Below are positions 33,441 to 45,204 of a DNA stretch of 64,000 bases, in pieces. The position numbers were made by a program, and so were the translations under genes. The notes below the pieces were generated by a model. The model did not search any database and was not told the DNA's origin. It saw nothing but the letters and a program-made list of their open reading frames with translations. Position 1 is the first letter of the stretch. Each line of letters opens with the position of its first letter. The stretch is from Diadema setosum (taxonomy: Eukaryota > Echinodermata > Echinoidea > Diadematoida > Diadematidae): the NCBI GenBank assembly GCA_033980235.1, contig CM067067.1, forward strand, positions 29,186,451-29,250,450. Direction: 5' to 3'.

Positions 33441-35170
33441 AGGCCCGTAACTAGGGGGGTTCAGGTGGTTCGAACGAAAAGCTCCAAATACGACAGAAGA
33501 ATGATACGATATATACGAACATGTTCAGAGAATGCTCACACTGATTTGTAAGTTTTAGCAAGCTTTTGGATTCAATTGTCGCATGATCTGTACTTTTATA
33601 TACAGGGCAAGCCACCATATAACAGTGTGCCAGCATTGTATGATTTACAAGTACAACGAACTATGAGATAAGCACAATGTTTCCTCCACAGAAATATACA
33701 AATTTCGGCGCACTTGCTCGTACTAATTCAGAGTATTTTTTTCAAGTCCTCAGTTTGTTGGTATAAATCGTTATCTATAAGGCCGTCACTATATCTTGAT
33801 TAGAATTTTAAGATTTAATAAACAAAAAATGACAAGAATTCCATGTTTTATAAGCTGAAATACAAAAATTTTCCGCTCGCTCGCTGCGCTCGCTCTCTAA
33901 AATTTATCAAAATTTATTACTAGGCACATTGAAATCACTCTCAAAAGACCCCTCTATACGAACATGTTCAGAAAATGCTCACACTGATTTGTAAGTTTTA
34001 GCAAGCTTTTGGATTCAAATTTATTGTCGCATGATCTGTACAGGCAAGCACGTGCACCATACACACTGATTTGTAAGTTTTAGCAAGCTTGTAAGCTTTG
34101 TAAGTTTTAGCACGCAAACAATATGACACACTGATTTGTAAGTTTTAGCAAGCTTTTGGATTCAATTGTCGCATGATCTGTACAGGGCAAGCCAGTATGC
34201 CAGCATTGTATGACTTACAAATACAACGAACTATATGAGATAAGTGCAATGTTTCCTACACAGAAACATGCAAATTTCGGCTCACTCGCTCATACTAATT
34301 TAGAGTATTTTTTCAAGTCCTCGGTCTGTTGTTGGTAGAAATCGTGTAGAGGCCGTCACTATATCTTGATTAGAATTGTAAGATTTAATAAACAAAAAAT
34401 GACGAGAATTCCATGTTTTGTAAGCTGAAATACACACAAAAAAATTCGGCTCTCTCGCTGCGCTCGCTTGCCAAAATTTGACAAGAATTCCATGTTTTGT
34501 AAGCTGAAATACAAAAAAAAAAAAAAAAAAAAAAATCGGCTCTCTCGCTGCACTCGCTCGCAAAAATTTATTAAAATTTAGTACATTTAAATCACCCCCA
34601 AAAGACCCCTATTCGAACATGTTCAGAAAATGCTAACACTGATTTGTAAGTTTTTGCAAACTTTTGGATTCAGAAAAAACAGGGCAAGCCACCATATATT
34701 GTAGCAGTGTGCCATATATATGATTTACAAGTACAACGAATTATGAGATAAGTGCAATGTTTCCTACACAGAAATATACAAATTTCGGCTCACTCGCTCT
34801 TACTAATTTAGAGTATTTTTTCAAGTCCTCAATTTGTTGGTATAAATCGTTTAAGGCCGTCACTATATCTTAATTAGAATTGTAAGATTTGATAACGAAA
34901 AAATGACAAGAATTTCATGTTTTGTAAAGCTGAAATGAATACAAAAGTTTTCGGCTAGCTCGCTGAGCTCGCTCGCCAAAATATATCAAAATTTATTACA
35001 TTTAAATCACCCTCAACAGACCCCTTTTAAGTGCTTGAAAAAGCATATCATGTGGACTTTTTTTTTTTAAGTCCCTACCGGGATGGGGTTGGGGTTGAAC
35101 ACTTTTTCAGGAATTAGGGGCGCAATTTTAGCGCTAGCCCCGGGCCCCGTTTTCCCTAGATACGCATAGG
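33441..35170. mobile_element. Probable hAT-type non-autonomous element with internal tandem units
   Basis: The left end GGCCCGTAACTAGGGGGGTT and the inverted right end GCGTATCTAGGGAAAACGGG are similar, the pattern of common hAT-like MITEs. The interior is three tandem units of roughly 450-650 bases starting near 33510, 33955 and 34612, each holding CGAACATGTTCAG, TTGTAAGTTTTAGCAAGCTT and TCGCTGCGCTCGCT. No transposase is present. Open frames here are translations of the repeat. Confidence 0.5.
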
Positions 35171-36722
35171 TATAAGATCAATTCAGTATATAGGCACGAA
35201 GATGATCAGAGACTTTTCTTCATGGCTGATACATGTGTTAAACCGAACTATTAAAGGTGAAGAATTGATTGTTTTTACGTATGAAAATATACCCCGCCCA
35301 GAGTGAGACCCTATACATATCCCGCTTGGTTGCTTAACTCCCTCAGAAAGGTCCACTATTTCCAATTTTGAAACCCCTGCTCGGTCGCTGCGCTTACAGA
35401 TTTTGTGAATGGATAGACAATTTTATTCATGGTATTCATTTATTCAATCATTCCTTTTTTCCCACTTCCTGCATAAACTTCTCAACATTTTACAGAGGTT
35501 GAATGGATACTTCACAATGTACAATAAAAGAAACGTAGACCCTTTAGTGTGCAAAATATCGACAGTAAATGGAAATGCTGGACCTTTACCACTTCATCAT
35601 GACAGAGATGTATGGTGAATCAAAGACATGTAGGAAAGTTGTGTAAATTCAAAAAAACATAATTACAAGAGTAACAGGGGTTCGTTGATTAATCCAACTA
35701 AAGATAATGTGGTAAAGCCGGGAAGGGGATCACCGTTTCTGTCGAATAGTAATGAGGGTGGAGAGGGGCTGGTTATCATGACCAGGGGTGTCTGCATGAG
35801 GATCAAAGGGAATGATGGGTACGCGCATGAATGAGCTTTTTCTGCTTTTTCTGTCTCTGTGAGTGGTCTCTGCTTTCTACGTCATGCATGGTTCATCTTG
35901 ATGATGGTGTAGAAGAGAAGGGCGGCAGATCACGGAGGAGGAAAATACTTCACTTTTTCGTCAATAACGCAATTACTAATTACAATCTTATCCCACTTCG
36001 TCAATAAGTATTCGTATCATGTGTGTTTGTGTGTGTTTTATACAAATATTTTGTGCGTGTGTGCGCGTGTCCGTGTGTGTGTTTGTAGGTCTGTGTGTAT
36101 GCATGTGTGTGTGCGTAATGTAAACAAGTGAGTTGTCGTTGTAAAGAAAATTAATCAGGCTTTCTTATGATGCCACATTATTTGAATGAAATTATGTAGT
36201 TTTAAGAGAAATATGATACATCGAATTGGAATTTGCACAACTTTTTTGAGGAGTTTGCAGATTAATGATATGATAGACAGATGATACTAGAAGCAAAACT
36301 TTGTTTGAAACATATAAAATGACACAAACTAAGGTGGAAATCTTAATTATATCTTTTGTTTGATGCCCATGTCACATGAAAGATAAAGTAAATAAAAAGA
36401 AAAACATTTTAGGTCATTTCACAACCATACTGACTTCATATTTTCCTACTTCAGCAAATTACAGTCAAGAAAACCCCATTTAATCCAGTATATTATTGTA
36501 CTGGAATAGAAAACCACTCAAAATCTAACGGACATGGTTGTCAGTTTACGGTTGTCATGGCAACCTGAAATATCTGACATTGCTAGATCATGTATTATCG
36601 AAATGTTCGAAAAAAATAGGAAAAGTCACCAAATTTGGTTGAAATTGGATTAAGGACGTCGGAGTGGCAAATGAAATTATGGTGGGGGCACAACAACAAC
36701 AATAATAATGATAACAATAATA

Positions 36723-36807
<85 letters not shown>

Positions 36808-37040
36808 TAACAGCAACAACAAATCTGTGTATGAACATGCCTCTCCCTGACCCTAAACCGCTTGGTCGCTTCACTCCCTCATAAAAGGTTATTCTTTTAT
36901 TCGAATCTGACACGCAGGCCTATACTTCCAGGAATAAGTTAACCACAAATTCCAACCCGACTTTCATGGTTTACTTCCTCGGGAATAAAAGCACAATTGT
37001 CAAGAGAAAAATATAGGGAAAAAACATATTCGTCCAGTTT
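35171..37040. other. Spacer upstream of the sulfotransferase gene
   Basis: It holds more CGCTCGGTCGCTGCGCTTAC fragments near 35380, a degenerate TG-rich stretch at 36020-36115, and the AAT microsatellite. No gene is supported. Confidence 0.4.
36689..36812 (+). repeat. AAT trinucleotide microsatellite
   Basis: A nearly pure (AAT)n run of about 120 bases with CAA edges. The poly-Asn, poly-Leu and poly-Ile frames across it are artefacts. Confidence 0.97.
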
Positions 37041-37340
37041 CCGACATAATACAGCCTCATATTATTCGTAATAGTGCTATGCAGTGAACCAAAGCACAGA
37101 GAAAGGTATCTATATTATACTCAGGGCCAAGTACATCCACAACAGATGACCTACTCCAATATATGGCCCAGTTTCAGTTGAATAATAATTCCCGACGTAA
37201 TACAGCCTTATATCCATCGTAATAAGGCCGCGTAGTGAACCAGAACACAGAGAAATACTATGTATAAACGCATGTATATAGGCCCATACTCAGGACCAAG
37301 TGCATCCACAACGGACAATCTACTTCAATAACTATGACGT
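37041..37340 (+). repeat. Tandem duplication at the sulfotransferase 5' end
   Basis: Copy 1 (37041-37167) and copy 2 (37192-37340) share CCGACRTAATACAGCC, AGTGAACC, CACAGAGAAA, CATACTCAGG and TGCATCCACAAC-type words at a period of about 150 bases. The start ATG at 37334 lies at the end of copy 2. The aligned spot in copy 1 has another ATG, followed by a 19-codon frame that closes before the real start. Confidence 0.65.
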
Positions 37341-39299
37341 CCTTTGGTACTACAGGTAAATACAGTGACATTTATTATAAGTTAAATCGGGAAAACAACC
37401 TCATCAGTTATCATGTCCATCATCTGTTGCAAGCCAATACTCGTAATAGCCATCGTTCTGACTTCAGCAAGCATTGTTTGATCCATGTTGAGAAACTCTG
37501 TATTATATCGACATGATCAATATACGGTAAGTTTATTTGTTTTCTTTTTCTTTAACTCGGGCTCCTTCAAAGCAATATATCATTTTTGAGTTAACTTTTG
37601 TTACCGTTCATCTGCTTTCTCAGAGGAGTCTGGGGACAAACTTTCCCGGCCCATATCTTTCGAGGTTCCAGCTTGTGTCTTAGACACCTGTTACGAGTAT
37701 CGGGGAGTGGTCATGCCGAACCACATGTCAGCAAGATGCATGGAAGCCTTGGAAAAGTTTGAGGTTCGTCCGGATGATACATTTATCATCAGCTACCCGA
37801 AATCAGGTGAGATACGTGCCCCTTCGCCATGACATTTGGTTTTATGAACATCATGTAATGAGATGCCTATGTTTCGTTGTTTCTTCTCATTGTTTATTTT
37901 TGTATACCAGTTCAATTCAATTCAATTCAATTTATTCAATTCAATTTTATTTCCATTTCCATTGAATAAACAGAAAAAATATATACACAATACATAATAG
38001 TTATGCCTATAGTTCTCTATAGGCAGTAGATTCATCTTTCCTCTTTGCTTATGCGCAATACAGTGTTATTTATTGAATATGCATGCATATACACGACGTT
38101 TGTATATCTATGTAGATGATAATATATCAACGTGAAAAAGAAAAATAAATCCATCACTGACGAGACATCGATTTACTCTTCTCCCGCCAGGTACCACGTG
38201 GTTACAGCAGATAATACTGCTCATTCGGTGCGAAGGCGACATGTCGAAGCTTGGAGCTGGGCACATGATGACCATGGTTCCCTCCTTAGACATGCACGAC
38301 GTCGTGAACTATTCTGACGTGAGAGCGCAAAAAAAAAAAAAAAAAAATACAAATGTGATTGGTTCAAAAGAAATGACTGGACGGTTGGGAGGCAATCATT
38401 CTTGGTGTATGAAAATTAAATAAGAGGCTTGCTTTAAGACAGGGTTTCTTCCAAGTGATTATCTGATCATTTCACTGAAACTCGCCAATGATTCAACAGT
38501 CAGAAACATTATTGTATCGTTTATCATGGTTTATATATAACTTATATAATTATCTAAGTAGGTTTCATCGTATTTCTTCAGCATTTATAGGCCCTACCTA
38601 GATTCAAACTTTCATAGATTGACCACCATGTTTTATATGTTTGCAAATTCTGTTCTGCATCCTAGCTGCATGCCATGTACCACTTTACTTTATGTTATTT
38701 GGTGTATTTTTTATTGAGAAATGTGAAAATGAATTTGAATTGAACGTTTATTCTTGCATCCCCCTCCTCACATCACAATCCCTTCAAGAAAAAAAAATCC
38801 CGCATACATGCCACTCACAGACCCCTATATAGCGCTTTCACTTCATTCAGTTTTGAATCCTCCTATTATGTGCCTGCCTAAAGTGGATGCTTAGTTATGT
38901 TTGCTTGTTTTTAGAGGCTACCTTTCAGTTTTAAATGATTATCGTGGCACATATCTTTTCAGCTGAACAAGGCTCCGGTAATATCCGACTTTGCCAAAGG
39001 GATGCCGTCCCCTCGACTACTGAAAAGTCACTGCCATAGCGACTGGCTCCCAGCAGAAATCGGTACAGACGACCCCAAAGTCAAAGTCATCTACGTGGCG
39101 CGAAACCCAAAGGACAACGCCGTTTCTCTTTTCCACTTTTGTTTGCTGGTATCGCGATTGCCATTCTATAAATCTTGGGATGTTTTCATTGAAGAATACA
39201 TGGCTGGCCGAGGTAAGAAGCTCAATGGAGACATACAGTGCTACACGTAAAATAATTTGAAAGTATATACAGCCTATGATAGGCCCTACATGAGTATTA

Positions 39300-39370
<71 letters not shown>

Positions 39371-41205
39371 GAGTTTAATGTGAACATATTCATGATGTAA
39401 GGAGAGAGTGTATCCAGTGTGTGAAATCGTGCATTAAGGAAGTTATTTGAAGTTTATTTATATCATACAACTTGAGTGTTTTCAATCGTTTAAATAACTG
39501 AGAGGTGTGAGCTAAACGTGGAGATTTTGTAACATGACGTTTTGTTATCAGACGCACCTTCTTTTCGTTTTGGGATTTACAATCCTTATTTCATTTCCGG
39601 ATTAACGAGACTTTGGAATAACGAAATTCATTTCATTTTCGGATAAACGAACCACCCGAATAACGAATCTTATTTCATTTTCGGATGAACGAACCTTAGA
39701 AATAACGAACATCACCTGTTTCCTTTATTGCTTATACCATAATTGTGAATTGTTTCAGTACCATACGGGTCGTGGTTTGAGAACGTGCTTCCTTGGTGGA
39801 AGAGACGAAATCATCCCAACGTGCTCTTCCTCAAGTACGAAGACATGAAGAAGGTACAATACCTCGTCTGTCTGTCTGTCTGTCCGTTTCTCTCTCTCTC
39901 TCTTTCTCTAGCTATCTCTCTTTGTCTTTCTCCCTTTTTCTGCGGGAAATTTCGGTGTGTTCTAAACTATGCAAACCGTTTTTGTCGTTGTTATTATCAT
40001 TTATTTATTTAATTATTTATTTATTTATCTATCTATTTATTCATCTATTTATTCATTTAGCATTTGATTCTAGGGAGCCAGGGGAGGAAAAGGCAAGCTT
40101 TATCGTGAGACTCGAGGCCTGCTTCCCCGACCAGTGCATAAGGCACCCAGAATCAGCTATATCAGTCAATGTTGTTGTTGCTGCTGCTGTTGTGAGTTAA
40201 TCAACAGTCAGTAAGTTAGTTAACATGCAATGGAAATAATGGTATATTGAGAAGGAAAATTATTCACAGTCTTATAACTTTACACTCTCCATATATCCTA
40301 TATGCCTATGCTGCGGATAGCAATGAGACGTCTGTTTGTGGCAGTTTACAACACAGTGATGAGATTTCTTTTTATTTTTGAATGTTTCACATTTCAGGAC
40401 CATTATGGAGTAGTGGAACAGGTGGCCCGCTTCATGGGAAAGTCCCTCTCCGATGACGTCATTGAAGGAATTGTTGAAGCCTCTTCCTTCAGAGCAATGA
40501 AGGAAAACCAACAATCGAATCCGGACACCTTACTCAGAAAATTAAATCATCTCTTCAAAGGCAGGCAGAAGAGCGACGCCTCATTCATGAGAAAGGGTAG
40601 GCATTCTAGAAATAATGATGGAAATTAGGTAAAGGAGGGAGTTTCTCCCTTGCATCACTATCTATGGGCACTAACATGATTCACTTATTTCGTGAAATGC
40701 AGCGAAATATACCACATTTTGAGAAAAGAAAATGAACTGAAAATTTGAGTACTTTGAGAATGTTGTCCTAAAGTTGACAATGAATGTAAATGTTCGGTTT
40801 CATTAAACTTTGCAATGACAGAAATATTTTGTTTGTTTGTTTCTTCGCTTTTTTGTTTGTCTTTTTGTTATTGATAAACAGCTTCTTAGAAATATTTTGA
40901 CGCAGCTTCAAGGATAATAGCCTAAAACTAGGGAGGGTAAGCAATGGTAAGACAGAGCAAATTGGGGAAAAAAATCATAAGCGGTCTGATCTCGAGAAAA
41001 AAAAAAGGAAATAAACACATGTCCCTGAAATAAACACATGTCCATGTCAATGCCTATATTATATGTATATATTTATATCCCGTTCGTTCTCTCAGGTTCT
41101 GTTGGTGACTGGAAAAATTATTTCAGCGAAGAGCAGAATCTGCGATTTGACCAACTCTATGAAAGGAAAATGGCTGACTCAGATCTTGTTTTCCAGTTTG
41201 AATAA
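37334..41205 (+). CDS. Cytosolic sulfotransferase (SULT family), complete
   Basis: It transfers sulfate from PAPS to hydroxyl or amine groups of small molecules in the cytosol; the substrate cannot be told from sequence. Seven exons join in phase: 37334-37355, 37624-37806, 38191-38318, 38963-39212, 39759-39853, 40398-40596 and 41096-41205 (TAA), giving 328 residues, a normal SULT length. PKSGTTW (66-72, Lys67) is the 5'-phosphosulfate loop; RLLKSH carries the likely catalytic His134; VARNPKDNAVS (Arg158, Ser166) and FMRKGSVGDWKN (289-300) form the 3'-phosphate site. The C-terminal KxxxTVxxxE dimer motif is degenerate (KNYFSEEQNL). There is no signal peptide or membrane segment, so this is the cytosolic and not the Golgi class. 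The start is set by the short first exon and its GTAAAT donor. SULT1 and SULT1-like paralogues cannot be separated. A possible AATAAA lies at 42050. Confidence 0.92.
39301..39366. repeat. AT dinucleotide microsatellite in sulfotransferase intron 4
   Basis: A (TA)n run of about 65 bases. Confidence 0.95.
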
Positions 41206-43508
41206 CTTTACTGTATAACTGGGCTGAAAACTTTTTGACACCTTCGAGAAATTCTGAACATTTTCTTAAAAACGAAGTGACTTCTCTGACAGTCTGAGGT
41301 TATTCTAAATCATATGCTTGTCCATTGTTGAAATAAGGAAAGCTTTCATTTTATTCACAGACGTTCCACCAAGAGTTTTGAACGATTATTAGGAAGAAAA
41401 TGACACAATTTCTTGTTTTCGTCACTTCCCTTTGTGTATTGTATAACATCTGTAACAGATTTCGGCTCACATCCAATCCAGATAATCAATCCACCCATCC
41501 TGCCATTGGAATCACACAGAGGTTTGCATTTCTGTCGTTTAAAACCTCAGCTTGTGATCAAACACTAGTCGCCATCAGTGTCCCGTCTTTCCCTTTGTGG
41601 CCGTATCCATTTTCTACAAAATTTTATCGAATTGTGTGATCTTATGTTTTTGACTGTAATGTGACGTAAAGTCAAACAAATTCGTGTAGATTCTAAAAAT
41701 TACATGTATAGCTTTTCAAACGAATGCAGTGAGTATGCGTAATGCTTTTCTTTTGAATACAAATTTAACATAATAATATATCATATAGCCAATGACTATC
41801 TCTTCCTTGTATTTCATCATGACATGGACTGCTAGATTTAGAGACATAGGCCAGATATTGTATCGATTCATATTACTGTGTACATCTAAACATCTAAACA
41901 TGTACTTGCATATGGCTTTAGTAACGTGTCCATGAAAACGAATGGCAAATACAGCAGTGTCAAAATCTAGAGAAAGGACTACACTGTACTATTTATCTTT
42001 TCATCCACGGATGGAGATGACTGTACAATGGTAAATCATTTACAAAGAAAATAAATATATATCTTTAAATTGTCATTTATGTTTACTTATAGCGTAGAAC
42101 GCACTCAGCATCAACATTCATGTATATTACCAATCATTCTTGAACATTGAACAATAAGAAGTCAGAAAGAAAGAAAGAATGATTTGAGCTCTCCAATCTT
42201 CTGTGAAATTCTTTTTTGTTATCTTGTAATCATCTTGTGACCATTTGGATAAAACAAAACAAAACAGAACAAAACCAGCCACGAGGATGAATTTAACATA
42301 ATTTCTGGATTCCTCAGGTTGGTCTCACTTTCAAAAGATTATACATCCAAGTATCTTAGGTAAGATAACATGAATGTTATTTTGTTTTAAAGGAACTATA
42401 TAATGCAAATGCATGTTGGCTCTGTCACTTATATGAAACCATATGAATATCTAAATATGTGTCATATACAGTGTATTTGTATATTTTTTTAAATATTTTT
42501 TTCGGATTTCTTGGATACGCATATAAAACTTCCAAATCAAGATTCTGCCTGAGACATCATCATTCTGTCAACCATTGCTACAGTAGTACATGTAATATGA
42601 TTAACAAAAGACATCACAGGGAAACCGGCAATTTACCCTCAGTCTAGGGGACGGTGCATTTCGATGTCTTTGTTGAGTATTTTGTGGTGCATTTGCATTA
42701 ATAAGAAATACCTCGCAAAATACAATGGTATTTGAAATAACAGATTTCATCATATATGTGAATGCACTTCATGTGTGTGTGTGTATGTGTATGTGTGTGT
42801 GTCTGTGCATGCAGGTGTGTGATATATGATTTATCTTGCTTTATCTTTCTGTCTACACACTCAATACGATCTTAGGTAAGATTCATCATTTTTGTGACAA
42901 ACATTCAAACAACAAACATTACGCCATGCCCTCTGTGACTTCTGTCTTAACAGGATTTTATTACATTACACTTTTCAGTCACTGGTCAGCACTATGAGAA
43001 ATCAATCGTATCAAGTGTATTAAAATTTGTCATATATATCCATTGAAATAATCTAAGAATAGAATACATGTATATGAATGATACATTCTCACAGTTTGCA
43101 TTCTTGGGAAATTATCTTATCATGAAAGTACAAAATAAACTAAAAGCAAACATAAAGTATGGAAATTGGTGTATATGCATAATTACATTCAATCAATGTT
43201 GATATCATTGTGAATATCTTTTTGATCTGCCACTTTTGCAGACCACAATCATCAGGCTTCTGAGAGCTGAGATTATACACAGGTTCTTTATGACCCCATC
43301 CAACGTCACTCTTATGAATCTCTGAACGACTAGTCTTCTAGTGATTTCTGATACAGAGCAGCTCATTAAAACCTTAAAACAAAAATCTCATAGAGTACTC
43401 CTACCTTGACTTTCACTATTACTTCTGTCAATCAATGCATTCCTGAAAGTATGACTCTTTCACGTACCTCCACACCTATTAACTAGTCGTCACTTATATC
43501 ACCATATA
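41206..43508. other. Spacer between convergent genes, first part
   Basis: AT-rich sequence downstream of the sulfotransferase stop with short TG repeats at 42771-42802. No coding segment or inverted-repeat element is supported. Confidence 0.45.
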
Positions 43509-43715
43509 TACTGTAAAAGTGGACATTTTGAGCGCAAGTAATTTTTCACGCTCAGCTGGGTAAAATGAATTTCAAGCGTGGGCCTTGGGATCAGGACATT
43601 AACTACTGAAACATATGGCATGCAAAAATATTCATGTGCATTCATTTTTACATTTTTTGGTCGAGAAAAAATGTACAAAAATTTCCACACCGCGAAAATT
43701 TCCACTTTTACAGTA
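43509..43715. mobile_element. MITE with TACTGTAAAAGTGGA ends
   Basis: TACTGTAAAAGTGGA (43509-43523) is perfectly inverted at 43701-43715 in a 207-base element with no coding content. TA at the limits suggests Tc1/mariner-like targeting. Confidence 0.8.
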
Positions 43716-43903
43716 CAGTGTACTCCAATTATAACGAAGTCCTCCAGGACTGGAAGTTTTCTTTCATTTCATCAAAATTTCGTTAAAACTGAACAAATAA
43801 ACAATAAAAAATATAGAGAGGAAAATGCTGCATGCTGAATTTTTACTTTGTTGTAACCGAAATTTCGTTATATCTTTGTTCCTTATTACGGGAGTGCACT
43901 ATA
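43714..43903. mobile_element. MITE with CAGTGYACTCC ends, short copy
   Basis: It starts TACAGTGTACTCCAATTATA and ends GGGAGTGCACTATA, an imperfect inverted pair, with AAATTTCGTTA inverted in the interior (43774 and 43860). It abuts the preceding element and shares its TA. The longer relative is at 44266. Confidence 0.65.
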
Positions 43904-44265
43904 GTAGAATTTAACAACATACAATATCATGCAACAGTAAACTAATAGTAGTCATTCATATGAAGTATTACAGAGTACAAATATATTCAATTACATTTGT
44001 ACAAAGTACAAAATGGACAGAGCAAATTATCTTCTAAAAAATACTATTGATTTCTTCCCATTCAGTTCCTATCGTATCAATGTGATGGTGACCGATTCTT
44101 GATTTATATTCACAAACATAGAATAAGCATTAAAACAATGAAAAAGGGACAGAAAGGAACAGATATGTTACTCCATCTGGACAAAAGATACAACCTTTTG
44201 ATTCTCATCTGTGATGTCCCCTGTATCCATGCAAATTGACACATGCATGTACACATGAAAGTAAG

Positions 44266-44906
44266 TACAGTGCACTCTCAGTTAGTATAATAAAGTCCTG
44301 GGGACCAGCAGTTTTCTTTTGTTACATCAACATTTTGTTAACAAAAACATGCAAACCATGCACATATCCATAGTTCTTTATTGAACACTAATCACACACC
44401 GAAAAACAATGTTAAATGTGATGCTACCTCATTAATTTCACGCAAATTTTACATCTGAGAGAAAATGTAAAGTTGTTTGTACTTTCATACTTAGTTTGAA
44501 AACAAACATATGAAAAATGATGGTTTAGGACTCAGTTACAGTTTATTATTCCAAACGTTCATTATTATGAAGGCCTGTCATTCCAAAGGATCAATACTCT
44601 CAAGATTCTCAAATCTGAAAGTTTGTAATTTTGAAATTTAGATAAGGTTCTACAATGTGAAGCCTTCACCCATGCATGTTTGTTCTGTTATGCACTTTCT
44701 TGAGTGATCCACATTTCTTTTGTTTTTCTAAATCAATGACGCCCGGATACAACTTCATTATAAGGAGAATTTTGCTATAACCGTGTTCGCTGTAAGCAAA
44801 ATTTGCACCATAGACTTTAATGATGATAATTTTGGGACCTGCATTTTCACTTTGTTAAAACAAAATTTTGTTATATCCGTGTTCTTTGTAACGGGCGTGC
44901 AGTGTA
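44266..44906. mobile_element. MITE with CAGTGCAC ends, long copy
   Basis: It starts TACAGTGCACTCTC and ends GGGCGTGCAGTGTA. Near the right end CGTGTTCGCTGTAA and CGTGTTCTTTGTAAC are repeated. Same family as 43714-43903; no transposase. Confidence 0.6.
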
Positions 44907-45204
44907 TATTGAATGTACAGAGTAAGTTTGATGACTATTTTCTCACCCAAAAATCCATGCCTTGATATCACTGTGATAGTTTTTGATCAGTGGTTTGATG
45001 CAATGCCCCACAGAGATCTCATCACTCATCTTAGTCAAACAAGAAGACTATAAAGCTACTGTGTACAGTAATAGTCCTTATCAAGTCAGTTAAAACTCTT
45101 AACACAGGCTTAAATTTAAGATAAACTGCAAGAATGACAACAGAAACAAAGAATGCTGGCATATATATATGTATTCATATCTTCAGTAAATAAAGTCAAG
45201 TCTC

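Noticed and set aside
33461..33475. tRNA B-box-like GGTTCGAAC
   Set aside because: No A box or cloverleaf around it; it is inside a transposon terminus.
34300..34563. Minus-strand frame with SAAREP repeats
   Set aside because: Reads the CGCTCGCTGCGCTCGC repeat of the tandem block; no domain.
36595..36850. Poly-Leu, poly-Asn and poly-Ile frames
   Set aside because: Six-frame translations of an AAT microsatellite.
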